A stretch of 64,000 nt of DNA from Olsenella timonensis (GTDB lineage: Bacteria > Actinomycetota > Coriobacteriia > Coriobacteriales > Atopobiaceae): positions 1,612,001 through 1,676,000 of the forward strand of contig NZ_LT635455.1 of the NCBI RefSeq assembly GCF_900119915.1. The letters are read 5' to 3'. Both the position numbers and the translations under genes were made by a program. Position 1 is the first letter of the stretch; each line of letters opens with the position of its first letter. Below, piece by piece: positions 50,390 to 59,211 of the stretch. Under the pieces are notes generated by a model. It saw only the letters and a program-made list of their open reading frames with translations. It was not told the DNA's origin and ran no database searches.

Positions 50390-51556
50390 CTACGCCTCGA
50401 ACGGGTGGATGGTGACGCCCTTGACCACGCGGTTGACGGTGCCGGTGGGGCTCGGCGTGTCGGGCGTGTTGCCCACGCGGATGGAGTTGAGCAGCGAGAC
50501 CGTCTGGCCAACCATCACGAACGGCAGCGCCAGGTAGCCCTCGGGGACCGCGTCAAAGCCGGAGAAGGTGAAGGACTCGCCCTCAAAGACGGGGCCGCAG
50601 TCCTGCTGGACGGCGATCGTCTTCTGCGCGATCTTGTCGCCGCCGATCTCGTTCAGGATGTCGAGGTCGTACTGACGGGTGTACTCGTCGTTGTTGACGA
50701 AGACGAAGACCAGGGTCTTGTCGTCGACGAAGGACTTGGGCCCGTGGCGGTAGCCCATCGAGCTGTCCCAGGAGGTGGCCACGAGGCCGTGGGCGAGCTC
50801 GAGGATCTTGAGCTGGGCCTCCTGGGCGAGACCGACGAAGGAGCCCGAGCCGAGATAGGTCACGCGGGTGTAGTCGCCGGCGAGGAAGGCCGCGACCTCG
50901 TCCTCGCGCGCGACGACCTGCTCGCCCATCCGAGCGATGGTCTCGACCCAGGCGGCCTTCTCCTCGAGGGACGCGGTGTCGAAGATGAGGGTGGCGAGCA
51001 GCGTCATGCAGCTGTAGGAGCCGGTCATGGCGAAGCCCTTGTCGTTGGCGCGCGGGATGAGCAGGGTGAGCGCGGACGGGTCGTCGGCGGACTCGACGGC
51101 CAGACGGCCCTCGGGCGCGCAGGTGATGTTGAGGAAGCGGACGTTGCTCACATAGGTGCGGGTGACCTCGACGGCCGCCAGCGACTCGGGGCTGTTGCCG
51201 GAGCGCGCGAACGAGACGAGCAGCGTGGGCTCGTCGGGGTTCAGGAAGTCGCGGGGCGCCGAGACGATGTCGGTCGTGGCGACGGGCTTGAAGTCATACA
51301 GCGAGCGGTCCCCGACGCGGCGCAGGTACGGGGCGCAGGTGTCGGAGACGTAGTCGGAGGTTCCGGCGCCGGTGAAGACCACGGAGAGGCGCCCGTCGCC
51401 CATGGCGCGGGCTTCGGCGAGAAACGCGTCGATGGCGTCGAGGTTGGCCTTGTAGATCTCGAGCGTGTCCCTCCACAGCTCGGGCTGCTGCTTGATCTCC
51501 GCGGTTGTGATCTGCGCCCCCATGGAGGTGAGGGTCTCCACGTCCTTCTCGAACAT
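50390..51556 (-). CDS. agaS: SIS domain sugar-phosphate isomerase/deaminase AgaS
   Basis: A 388-residue protein with two SIS domains (about 35-185 and 220-370). The Ser/Thr-rich phosphate-binding loops are GAGTSDYVSD and SFARSGNSPES. It matches AgaS, which converts galactosamine-6-phosphate to tagatose-6-phosphate and ammonia. The ATG at 51556 has GGAAGGGAG upstream. It lies between the GntR regulator and nagA in one leftward unit. Confidence 0.88.
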   Translation of the reverse strand: MFEKDVETLTSMGAQITTAEIKQQPELWRDTLEIYKANLDAIDAFLAEARAMGDGRLSVVFTGAGTSDYVSDTCAPYLRRVGDRSLYDFKPVATTDIVSAPRDFLNPDEPTLLVSFARSGNSPESLAAVEVTRTYVSNVRFLNITCAPEGRLAVESADDPSALTLLIPRANDKGFAMTGSYSCMTLLATLIFDTASLEEKAAWVETIARMGEQVVAREDEVAAFLAGDYTRVTYLGSGSFVGLAQEAQLKILELAHGLVATSWDSSMGYRHGPKSFVDDKTLVFVFVNNDEYTRQYDLDILNEIGGDKIAQKTIAVQQDCGPVFEGESFTFSGFDAVPEGYLALPFVMVGQTVSLLNSIRVGNTPDTPSPTGTVNRVVKGVTIHPFEA

Positions 51557-51584
51557 TGCCTGCTCCCTTCCCTAGGCGGACTGC

Positions 51585-52313
51585 CTAGCTTCTGACATGC
51601 GTGACCTTGTATGTGAACTGGTCGGCGCGCGCCACGCTGTGCGTGTACTCGACGACCATGTTCTTCACGTTGTAGGTGGTGCGGACGAGCGTGAGGACCG
51701 GCGAGCCCTCGGCGATGCCGAGCTCGACGGCGTCCGACCCGCGTGCGATGCTCGCGTAGAACTCCTCCTCCGCGATCTTGATCTTCTCGTGGTAGTCCTG
51801 CTCCATGAGGTCATAGAGGGGCTTGGCGGCCACGAGGGCCTTGGTGAGCCCGGCGAACTCGCTCGCGGGCAGGTAGGTCTGCTCGACCATCATGGGAATA
51901 TCGTCTGCCAGGCGCAGCCTCCGCATGCGAAAGACCGTCTCGCCCAGGCGCAGGCGAAGGCGCTCGGCGACGCTCTTGGTCGCCTCGAGCGCCTTGAAGT
52001 CGAGAATGACGGTACGAGGCGTCCGCCCCAGGCTGCGCATCTGCTCGGTGAAGCTGTAGGCGCCCATGAGGTTGGTCGCCTCGCGCGCCGAGTCGGAGAC
52101 GAACGTCCCCTTGCCGTGGCGACGCGTGATGAGGCCCATCGTCTCGAGCTCCTTGAGGGCGAGACGAACCGTGGTGCGCGAGAGGCCGTAGCGGTCCGAG
52201 AGCTCACGCTCGGAGGGCAGCAGGTCGCCCGGCTCCATGTCGTTCTCGATCTTCTCGCGCAGGAGGTCGACGAGCTGATCGTAGAGCGGCTGCTTTCTTG
52301 TGATGGTTGCCAT
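51585..52313 (-). CDS. GntR-family (HutC/UTRA) transcriptional regulator
   Basis: A 242-residue regulator with an N-terminal winged HTH (about 5-75: PSERELSDRYGLSRTTVRLALKEL) and a C-terminal UTRA effector domain (about 95-235). It is of the NagR/DasR/AgaR type, which senses amino-sugar phosphates. Start ATG 52313 has GGGGGG upstream. It heads the regulator-agaS-nagA unit and is the probable repressor of the PTS operon, where DasR-like operator sequences are found. Confidence 0.88.
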   Translation of the reverse strand: MATITRKQPLYDQLVDLLREKIENDMEPGDLLPSERELSDRYGLSRTTVRLALKELETMGLITRRHGKGTFVSDSAREATNLMGAYSFTEQMRSLGRTPRTVILDFKALEATKSVAERLRLRLGETVFRMRRLRLADDIPMMVEQTYLPASEFAGLTKALVAAKPLYDLMEQDYHEKIKIAEEEFYASIARGSDAVELGIAEGSPVLTLVRTTYNVKNMVVEYTHSVARADQFTYKVTHVRS

Positions 52314-52424
52314 GTGCCCCCCTTCGCTCGTCGTCGATATGCCCGGAGCGTGAGGCGGACCGAGTGTCCGCGGGCGATCTGCCCCACGCCGTCCGAACAT
52401 ACCCGCGGGAATGCCGCGAGAGGA

Positions 52425-52460
52425 GGGGAGGTGCGCAGGACGCGTCCCGCGCACCTCCCC
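52425..52460 (-). terminator. Hairpin after the PTS operon
   Basis: ggggaggtgcgc and gcgcacctcccc form a perfect 12-bp stem 16 bases after the IID stop. No T-tract follows, so termination strength is uncertain. Confidence 0.55.
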
Positions 52461-52475
52461 CGAGAGAACGAGCGA

Positions 52476-53555
52476 CTACCAGATGCTCGGCCAGATGCCG
52501 CAGCCGGAGCCCAGAATGCCGATCACGAAGAGCAGGAGAATGCCCTTGAGCGGCGTGAAGTTGTGCTTCGCGAACAGGAAGTAGAGCAGAAGCACGAGGG
52601 CCAGCGGGACGAGCTTGGGCATCACGGAGTCGAGCGTGGAGGCCACGGAGTAGCTGACCTCGCTCTCGGTGATGGTGCCGTAGGTGACCTGGCTCATGCC
52701 GTTGCCGAGGTCGACGATGCCGGTGGTGACGGCGTTGCCGTCAGCGTCGGCGGCCGTGAGGGGGTTGCCCTCCATGTCGGTCATGCCGAGCGTGCCAGCC
52801 TCAGCGGTCTCGGTGTCGACGGCGAGGTCGGCGAAGTTCTCGGCCTCCTCGTTGGACACGACCACGGTGGTGGCGGCGAGGCCACGAGTGGTGCCGTTGG
52901 GGATCGTGAGGTTGATCTGGGTGGCACCCATGGTGACGGTCAGCGCGCCGACGACGAAGACGCCGAGGATGGAGGCGGCACGGGTGAACGCCTGCATGTT
53001 GGCGGTCAGGGCGTCAATGGCGGACGTACCGACGCTGTAGGACCAGTTCATGAGGCCGAAGCGGCACGCGAACTGGGCGATGTTGAAGATCACCAGGAAG
53101 ATGATCGGGGCGGCGATGTTGCCGTCGAGGGCCATGTTCGAGGTGATGCCGGCGGTGATGGGCACGAGGGTCAGCCAGAACAGGGCGTCGCCGATGCCGC
53201 CGAGCGGCGAGGCCGCGGAGATGCGGACGGCGCGGATGGTCTGGGTGTCGACCTTGTTCTGCTCGAGGGCGAGCACGATGCCCATGACGAAGGTCACCAG
53301 GAACGGGTGCGTGTTGATGAAGTCCAGGTTGTGGTACATCGACGCGGCAAGGTCGTTCTTGTTGGTGTGAACCTTCTCGAGGCCGGGGATCATGGCGAAG
53401 AGCCAGCCGCCGGACTGCATGGTCTCGTAGTTGAACGAGGACTGGAGCCAGCAGGAGCGGAGCGCCATGCGGTTCAGCGTCTTCTGGTCAACGTTGGGAG
53501 CCGGGGTGAGGTCCTCATACTGGGCGGGAACCTCGAACTCAGTCTTAGATGCCAT
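52476..53555 (-). CDS. agaD: PTS mannose/AGA-family EIID component
   Basis: A 359-residue EIID protein. The conserved N-terminal block LRSCWLQSSFNYETMQSGGW and the segment SPLGGIGDALFW are family hallmarks. It is longer than usual IID (about 270-300) because of a polar stretch of roughly 65-85 residues (about 220-305), predicted extracellular, between membrane segments. With IIC it forms the channel. ATG at 53555 has GGAGGTGA upstream and overlaps the IIC end by 11 bases. The last gene of the PTS operon. Confidence 0.9.
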   Translation of the reverse strand: MASKTEFEVPAQYEDLTPAPNVDQKTLNRMALRSCWLQSSFNYETMQSGGWLFAMIPGLEKVHTNKNDLAASMYHNLDFINTHPFLVTFVMGIVLALEQNKVDTQTIRAVRISAASPLGGIGDALFWLTLVPITAGITSNMALDGNIAAPIIFLVIFNIAQFACRFGLMNWSYSVGTSAIDALTANMQAFTRAASILGVFVVGALTVTMGATQINLTIPNGTTRGLAATTVVVSNEEAENFADLAVDTETAEAGTLGMTDMEGNPLTAADADGNAVTTGIVDLGNGMSQVTYGTITESEVSYSVASTLDSVMPKLVPLALVLLLYFLFAKHNFTPLKGILLLFVIGILGSGCGIWPSIW

Positions 53556-54345
53556 CGGTGAAGTCACCTCCATCAGAGACAGCGCCCTTCAGCTCGGTCT
53601 GCTGCTGGAAGTCCCAGAAGGCGATGCCGAAGCCGATGAGGGTGAGGATGAGCAGGGCGGGGCCGGAGATGGCCTCGATGTTGGTCGCGATGAGGGCGAG
53701 GCCGAAGCCCATGAAGAAGAAGCCCCACATGTCGCGGCTCATCATAATCTTGAGCAGGATGGCGAAGCCGACGAACTTCATCATGTTGCCCGCCTGGGAG
53801 AGGCCGACGTTCAGCCACTCGGGGATGGCGTCAACGATGGTCTGGCCGAAGGCCTGGCCGCCGATGAAGAACAGGGTGACGATGAAGGAGAAGATCAGGC
53901 CGAGGATGATCTCGGAGATGACCGTCCACTTCGTGATGCCCTTGGTGTCGGCGTTGACCGCGCAGCCGCGGAAGAACTCAAGCAGGGGAGCGCGGAGCGT
54001 GAAGAACAGGGTCACGCCGTACTGGCCGAGCAGGGCGAACGGAATCGCGAGGGCGACCGCCGCGTTGGCGTCGACGTTGTCGAGCGTGCACGCGAAGACG
54101 GCTGCCATGATGCCACCAATGACCGCGTTGGGCGGCTGGGCGCCACCGATCGGCATGTTACCGATGGTCATGAGCTGATAGGTGCCGCCGACGACGAGGC
54201 CGAGCTCGACGTTTCCAAGGATGGCACCCACGATGGGACCCGTCACGATCGGCTGGTACAGCGACTCGAGGAAGTCGAACTGGTCGATGGCCGCGATAAA
54301 CGTGACGATGAAGATGAGAACAATCTGGACGATTGAAGCCTCCAT
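53545..54345 (-). CDS. agaC: PTS mannose/AGA-family EIIC component
   Basis: A 266-residue membrane protein of the EIIC mannose/sorbose family with about seven helices. The motif GGTYQLMTIGNMPIGGAQPPN is diagnostic. It carries the sugar across the membrane with IID. GAAAGGAGG precedes the ATG at 54345. A perfect hairpin lies between it and the IIB gene. Confidence 0.92.
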   Translation of the reverse strand: MEASIVQIVLIFIVTFIAAIDQFDFLESLYQPIVTGPIVGAILGNVELGLVVGGTYQLMTIGNMPIGGAQPPNAVIGGIMAAVFACTLDNVDANAAVALAIPFALLGQYGVTLFFTLRAPLLEFFRGCAVNADTKGITKWTVISEIILGLIFSFIVTLFFIGGQAFGQTIVDAIPEWLNVGLSQAGNMMKFVGFAILLKIMMSRDMWGFFFMGFGLALIATNIEAISGPALLILTLIGFGIAFWDFQQQTELKGAVSDGGDFTDGI

Positions 54346-54391
54346 CTCTTGTCCCTCCTTTCAGTGTGTCTTGGATAAGACGTTTCGTGTC

Positions 54392-54411
54392 GTGCGCGGC
54401 GCGCCGCGCAC
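54392..54411. other. Palindromic hairpin between agaB and agaC
   Basis: gtgcgcggcg/cgccgcgcac is a perfect 20-base palindrome in an 84-base gap. It may adjust the IIB to IIC expression ratio. Confidence 0.5.
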
Positions 54412-54429
54412 CAAGAACCCTGTGGTCGC

Positions 54430-54912
54430 CTACGAGAAAAGCTTGTTGACGTCTTCGACCGGCGTGCTCGGGACACGCCTGATCTCCAGCTCGACCCCCC
54501 TTTCCTGAAGCTCACGGAAGGCGGCGACATCCTCGTCGCTCACTGCGACCGAAGTGGCGACCTGCCGCTTTCCCTCAGCCATGTGCATGTTGCCAATGTT
54601 GACCTTCTTGATGGGCACACCACCCTTGACGAGCGTGAGCACATCTTCAGGGTTCTCACAGATGATGAAGATCTTCTGCTTGGGCGAGGCCTTGCCGATG
54701 ATCTCGATCGTGTGCTGGAGCGAGAAGAACCTCGTGGCGACGCCCGTCGGGGCGGCCATCTTCATGAGGTTCTGACGCATGGTGTTGGTAGAGACCTCGT
54801 CGTTGGCGACGAGGATGAGGTTGGCACCGATGGTGGAGTTCCACTGGGTGGCAACCTGGCCGTGGATGAGGCGGTTGTCGATGCGGGTGAGAAGAATGTT
54901 GGGCTCTGCCAT
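54430..54912 (-). CDS. agaB: PTS mannose/AGA-family EIIB component
   Basis: A 160-residue cytoplasmic EIIB. The phosphorylated His is His17 in RIDNRLIHGQV. It passes phosphate from IIA to the incoming sugar. Length and motif match the AgaB/ManX-IIB family. GAGAAAGGG precedes the ATG at 54912. Confidence 0.93.
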   Translation of the reverse strand: MAEPNILLTRIDNRLIHGQVATQWNSTIGANLILVANDEVSTNTMRQNLMKMAAPTGVATRFFSLQHTIEIIGKASPKQKIFIICENPEDVLTLVKGGVPIKKVNIGNMHMAEGKRQVATSVAVSDEDVAAFRELQERGVELEIRRVPSTPVEDVNKLFS

Positions 54913-54984
54913 CTTTATCCCTTTCTCTTTTGGCTGCCGAGTCTTAGGAACGCGGGAGGGCGCCTCCCCTCCTGCGGCACTGCC

Positions 54985-55269
54985 TTAGTCGATCTCCTGA
55001 ATCGCGTAGCGCGAGACGTCGAGCATGGCCCCGGAGCGGACCTTGACCACGACCCGGTCGCCGTCGACCTCCTTGACGGTGCCGAAGATGCCGCCGCCGA
55101 ACATGACCTCCTGGCCGGGGGCGAGGTCCTTGTGCACCTTCTCGAAGTAGGTGCGCTTCTTGCGCATCTTGAGATAGGACCAGATGGTGAACACCACGCC
55201 CATCAGGACGAGGAACGCGAGAAGGACGACGGACGACGCCAGGACGTTGTCGAGGAAGTTCTCGGGCAT
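54985..55269 (-). CDS. yajC: YajC-family protein within the PTS operon
   Basis: A 94-residue protein with one N-terminal membrane helix (about 10-32), a basic segment (MRKKRTYFEKVHK) and a small beta domain (GQEVMFGGGIFGTVKEV), as in the SecDF-associated YajC. The start overlaps the IIA stop by one base. The same YajC placement is known in the pneumococcal hyaluronan/AGA PTS operon. It probably serves the transporter rather than the main Sec system, which is inference. Confidence 0.87.
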   Translation of the reverse strand: MPENFLDNVLASSVVLLAFLVLMGVVFTIWSYLKMRKKRTYFEKVHKDLAPGQEVMFGGGIFGTVKEVDGDRVVVKVRSGAMLDVSRYAIQEID

Positions 55270-55703
55270 CAGATCCCGTCACCATCCTCGGGCTCCTCGG
55301 ACGCCTCGACCTCGAGCACGGGGGCGGCGATGCCCATCTGGCCGATCTCGACCGCGGTCTGGACGAGCTCCTCGGCGGTGGTGGCGTCGGTGCGCATGGA
55401 CATGCACTCGAGCAGCATGGGGAGGTTGACGCCCGTGACCACGCGCACGCCCGGGATGGTTGCGCCGGCCATCATGGCCTGGTTGAACGGGGTGCCGCCC
55501 ATGAGGTCGCAGAACACGACGACCTCGCCGCACCTCTCGGCCATCTCGGCGATGGCGCCGGAGATCTTTGCGGGGAACTCTCCCGCCTCGTCCTCGAGGA
55601 ACGTCACCATGGCGAAGTCCTGCTGCGGGCCGCCGACCATCTCCAGCGCGGCGCCGACGCCCTCCGCGAAGACGCCGTGACCCGTGAGAATGCAACCGAC
55701 CAT
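55269..55703 (-). CDS. agaF: PTS mannose/AGA-family EIIA component
   Basis: A 144-residue EIIA domain. The phosphorylated His is His9 in ILTGHG; the segment VVVFCDLMGGTPFNQA is the family core. It receives phosphate from HPr. It is the first gene of the operon IIA-YajC-IIB-IIC-IID. AAAGGAGAGG precedes the ATG at 55703. A TGGT-TACT-ACCA operator candidate lies 30 bases upstream. Confidence 0.93.
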   Translation of the reverse strand: MVGCILTGHGVFAEGVGAALEMVGGPQQDFAMVTFLEDEAGEFPAKISGAIAEMAERCGEVVVFCDLMGGTPFNQAMMAGATIPGVRVVTGVNLPMLLECMSMRTDATTAEELVQTAVEIGQMGIAAPVLEVEASEEPEDGDGI

Positions 55704-56206
55704 TGCCTCTCCTTTGTCTGCTGTCTCTCTTTAACTGGTTACTACCATAAGCCTTGCTAACCCACTTTACCTGATTCACATCACTTTCTCTCCACTTTTT
55801 CTGCAAATGGGCAAGAAGTTCCGTTCGCCCGAGTTTCACTACCGCTCACGGTAACACAAGGCGTTTAACTGGTATTTTTCATGCCAGTTAGTATTCTATT
55901 TCGTTGTTTCGCCCTCGTTTTTCGCTCGTTTCGCTTTGTTCTCCTTGTGTTTCTTCTCCTCATTTCTTTCAGTAACTGGTATTTTTTGCTGAGTACCTTG
56001 CTCGGGCCGCAAGTTGATGAACAGCGGTTTGTTTGGCTTTTCTTCAACCGCCGCTGCGGGCGGTCCCCCGCCCCCGCGCGCAGGCGCAGGCGCAGGGAAA
56101 CGTAAGCAAACGAAACCGCGCACGTGAATTCGTGCGTTCCGACTCCCGCCGCGCGCTTTCAGGCGATAAGATGCTGGGAGCGCTTCCCCAGACTAAGGAG
56201 CCCCCC
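55704..56206. promoter_or_regulatory. Divergent regulatory region of the amino-sugar PTS operon and kinase gene
   Basis: This 503-base gap is strikingly AT-rich between 55730 and 56040. It contains aactggttactaccat (55733-55748), with a TGGT-N4-ACCA palindrome as in DasR/NagR boxes. A second site is aactggtatttttcatgccagtt (55867-55889), with inverted AACTGG arms. A third aactggtattttttg begins at 55974. The last two repeat aactggtattttt in direct orientation 107 bases apart. They are probable operators for the GntR/UTRA protein at 51585. No gene is credible here. Confidence 0.65.
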
Positions 56207-57142
56207 ATGATCTCTACCGTCACGCTCAACGCCTCCATCGACAAGGCCTACCGACTCGCCTGCCCGCTCGTCGACGGGACGGTCATGCGCGTCGAGGCCT
56301 GCATAGACAACGCCGGCGGCAAGGGGCTCAACGCGGCCCGCGCCGCGGCGACCTGCGGCGAGGACGTCGTCGCCACCGGATTTGTGGGCGGCAACAACGG
56401 CCGGCTCCTCTGCGAGCTGCTCGACGCCGACGGCATCGCCCACGACTTCGTCCACGTAAAGGCCGAGACGCGCTGCTGCGTAAACATCCTCGAGCCCGAC
56501 GGGCGCTCGACGGAGTTCCTGGAGCCCGGACGCCCCGTGGGAAGCGAGGAGGTCGCGGCGGTCCGCGAGAAGGTCGCCGAGATCGCCAACCGCGCCGCGG
56601 TGGTGACGTTCAACGGCAGCGTCCCGGCGGGCGCGGGCATGGACATCTACCGCGAGCTCGTGGGCGCGGTGCGCACCGCCGGCAAGCCCGTCATCCTCGA
56701 CACCTCGGGCACCCTGCTCGTCAACAGCCTCGAGGCGCGGCCCACCATGATCAAGCCGAACACCGACGAGATCCAGGCGATTCTCGGTCGCAAGCCCGAG
56801 TCCATCGAGGAGATCGTGGCGGCCGCGCGCGAGGTGCACGAGAAGTGCGGCATCGAGAAGGTCGTAGTCTCGCTCGGCGGCGACGGCTCCGTGATGGCCT
56901 GCGACGAGGGCGTCTTCCGCGGCCGCGCGCCGAGGATCGACGTGGTGAACCCCGTCGGGTCGGGCGACACGATGGTCGGGGCCTTCGCCGTGGCAATCGC
57001 CCGCGGCATGTCGGTCGAGGAGCAGCTCTCCTTTGCCATGAGCTGCGCGAGCGCCAACTGCCTCTCCGCGAGCACCGGTCACTTCGACATGGCCGTCGCC
57101 GACGAGCTGCGCTCCCAGACCAGCGTGGAGCGCGTGGGCTAG
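56207..57142 (+). CDS. PfkB-family sugar-phosphate kinase (tagatose-6-phosphate / 1-phosphofructokinase type)
   Basis: A 311-residue ribokinase-fold kinase. Motifs: NAGGKGLNAARAAATCG near residue 36 for sugar phosphate binding, and PVGSGDTMVGAF with the catalytic Asp254. It belongs to the LacC/FruK group. Divergent from the AGA PTS operon and sharing its control region, it most likely phosphorylates tagatose-6-phosphate to the 1,6-bisphosphate; fructose-1-phosphate is the alternative. ATG at 56207 has AAGGAG upstream. Confidence 0.87.
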   Translation: MISTVTLNASIDKAYRLACPLVDGTVMRVEACIDNAGGKGLNAARAAATCGEDVVATGFVGGNNGRLLCELLDADGIAHDFVHVKAETRCCVNILEPDGRSTEFLEPGRPVGSEEVAAVREKVAEIANRAAVVTFNGSVPAGAGMDIYRELVGAVRTAGKPVILDTSGTLLVNSLEARPTMIKPNTDEIQAILGRKPESIEEIVAAAREVHEKCGIEKVVVSLGGDGSVMACDEGVFRGRAPRIDVVNPVGSGDTMVGAFAVAIARGMSVEEQLSFAMSCASANCLSASTGHFDMAVADELRSQTSVERVG

Positions 57143-57192
57143 GGGCTCGCCTCTGGTCGTCGTCCCGCCGGCAATCCGCGGACGAGGCCGGG

Positions 57193-58008
57193 CTACCGCT
57201 CGAACGGCCACTCGCCGCGCGCGAGGGCCTCCACCGCCGCCGCGACGGCATCGTCTTCGCACGCCCCGATGTGCCAGCGCGCCGCCGCGGCGGCCTCGTG
57301 CGTGGCCCCCGAGACGGCCACGGAGTTGGGCACTGCGGAGAACATGGGCAGGTCGTTGTCGGCGTCTCCGAAGACCACCACCTCGTCGGGCGAGATTCCA
57401 AGTCGCTCGCAGATCCACAGCACCGCCGCGCCCTTGTTCCAGCCGTGCGGCATGATGTTGGAGTAGACAGGCATCGCGCGGTCCACGTCGAGAGAGGGCA
57501 CCTCGGCGTTCAGGCGCGCCACGAGGGCGGCCATGCCGGCCTCGTCTCCCCCGAAGAACACGTTTGCCTTCACCACGGTGAGGTCCGGGAGGCGCCCCAG
57601 CTCCACGCACCGCTCGGCATAGGCGGGGAAGGACCGGGCGAGGTCGTCGCGCGTGCCCGCGGCCACGATCGGGACCGCGCCGTCGAAGCACACGAGGCCC
57701 GCGTGCGGCGTCTCGGCCGCGATGGCGCGCACCCGCTCGAGCGCACCCGCTTGGAGCGTCTGCTCCAGCACCTTCTCCCCGCCGAGGTAGACCTGGAGAC
57801 CGTTGGTGGCGAGCGCCGTGGCGCAACACGCCTCGTCCCCGCCGAAGAACGACGGGATCCAGGCATAGCCCCGCCCGCTCGCGGGCCCCACGAGCATCCC
57901 GGCGTCGATGGCGGCATGGAACGCCGCGACGGTACGCGGCGAGACCGCGCGCTCCCCCGCCGGGAGGATCGTACCGTCGATGTCGGTAAGTATGAGCTTC
58001 ACGGGCAT
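57193..58008 (-). CDS. Cof-type HAD-IIB sugar phosphatase
   Basis: A 271-residue HAD-superfamily hydrolase. Motif I is LTDIDGTI (nucleophile Asp9), motif III Lys lies near HGWNKGAAV and motif IV is VVFGDADNDLPMF. The C2-type cap is in the middle. It dephosphorylates sugar phosphates or similar small molecules. ATG at 58008 overlaps the DeoR gene end by 10 bases, so the two are co-expressed. The substrate is not identified. Confidence 0.9.
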   Translation of the reverse strand: MPVKLILTDIDGTILPAGERAVSPRTVAAFHAAIDAGMLVGPASGRGYAWIPSFFGGDEACCATALATNGLQVYLGGEKVLEQTLQAGALERVRAIAAETPHAGLVCFDGAVPIVAAGTRDDLARSFPAYAERCVELGRLPDLTVVKANVFFGGDEAGMAALVARLNAEVPSLDVDRAMPVYSNIMPHGWNKGAAVLWICERLGISPDEVVVFGDADNDLPMFSAVPNSVAVSGATHEAAAAARWHIGACEDDAVAAAVEALARGEWPFER

Positions 58009-58802
58009 GGCTTCCCCCTTCGTTCCCCTGGCTGATACATGATGCGACAGCCCAGTTCCTCGCCGTCGGCTCGGACGGCCTCCCCCGGGTCCGCGTCGGT
58101 GATGAGCGCCTCCACGTCGGCGAGCGTGCCAAACCACAAGAGCCCCGGCGCGCCCACTTTGGACGAGTCCATCAGCACGTAGGTGCGCTCGGCGCAGGCG
58201 AGAAGGGCACGCTTGAGCTCGGCCATGTCCTGGTTGTTGGTCATGAGCCCGCACCCGGGCACGTAGGAGGTGGGCGAGACGAACGCCTTGTCAGGGTGCA
58301 GGACCTCGAGCGCGCGCAGCGCGAGCGGGCCCGCCGTGTAGCGGTGCCCCTTGCGGAGGCCGCCGCCGAGCATGATGACGTCGAGCGAGGGGGCGGAGCG
58401 GTCCACGTAGTCGGCGATCGTGAGGTCGTCGGTCACGACGGTGACGCCCGAGCGCCCGGAGATGGCGCGCACGAACTCGAGCGCCGTGGTGCCCGAGTCC
58501 ACGAGGACCGATTCGCCGTCCTCCACCAGAGGCGCCGCGAGACGCGCGATGGCGCGCTTGGCCTCGACGTTCACGTTGATGCGCCGCTCCTGGACGGAAA
58601 CCGTGAGCGTCTTGGAGAGCGAGACCGCCCCGCCGTGCGTGCGGCGCAGCTTGCCGTCGCGAGCGAGGGCGTCGAGGTCGCAGCGGGCGGTCACGCGACT
58701 GACGCCAAACGCCTCGGCGAGCTGGGTGACCTGCACCGACGTGGCGCGGTCGAGCATGGAGAGAATCGCGGCGCGGCGCTCCTCCGGCGACATGCCAGCC
58801 AT
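57999..58802 (-). CDS. DeoR/GlpR-family transcriptional regulator
   Basis: A 267-residue regulator. The N-terminal HTH_DeoR (about 8-60) includes VTQLAEAFGVSRVTARCDLDALARDGKLRRTHGGAV. The C-terminal DeoR sensor domain contains VDSGTTALEFVRAI, an ISOCOT-fold phosphate-sugar site. GGGGAGGG precedes the ATG at 58802. It precedes a HAD phosphatase and is divergent from the aldolase fragment, which it may have regulated. Confidence 0.9.
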   Translation of the reverse strand: MAGMSPEERRAAILSMLDRATSVQVTQLAEAFGVSRVTARCDLDALARDGKLRRTHGGAVSLSKTLTVSVQERRINVNVEAKRAIARLAAPLVEDGESVLVDSGTTALEFVRAISGRSGVTVVTDDLTIADYVDRSAPSLDVIMLGGGLRKGHRYTAGPLALRALEVLHPDKAFVSPTSYVPGCGLMTNNQDMAELKRALLACAERTYVLMDSSKVGAPGLLWFGTLADVEALITDADPGEAVRADGEELGCRIMYQPGERRGKPCP

Positions 58803-58942
58803 GACCCTCCCCTCTCGGCAGTTGTGTATGAAATGTGTTTCCTTTTCTTGCCTTATAAGCAAAAGAATAGCTTACTTTTTCTTTTCTTTTGACAAGAACT
58901 GGGGACGGGGCGGCCTGCGGCATCCCAAACAGGGCACCGAGC

Positions 58943-59067
58943 ATTATCTGGGTACTTTTTGGGCCCCCATGGAAGTAGCCGTCAAGCGGACACGCCAGCT
59001 ACCAGCGTCTCTGCAGGGCGGCAGGGGCCGGATACTTCGGGGGCACTCAGAAAAGTACCCAGATAAT
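58943..59067. repeat. Large imperfect palindrome (family F) in a 409-base gap
   Basis: attatctgggtactttt (58943-58959) and its exact complement (59051-59067) flank 91 bases in which further weaker complementarity continues inward (near ggaagta and tacttcg). It lies in the gap 58803-59211 between divergent deoR and the aldolase fragment. The remaining gap holds an AT-rich stretch near 58840-58890, the probable deoR promoter, and no gene. Confidence 0.8.
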
Positions 59068-59211
59068 TCAAGCGCCTCCCTCGTCGCGATTCTTCGTTTG
59101 CTTTCCCTTCCGCCGCGGACGCGGGGCCGCCCACGGCACGCGACGGCACCGGCCATCTGCGCGGGCACGTACAATGACAGCGTCAGTCGGTCCACAGGGA
59201 AGGGAGTTTCG

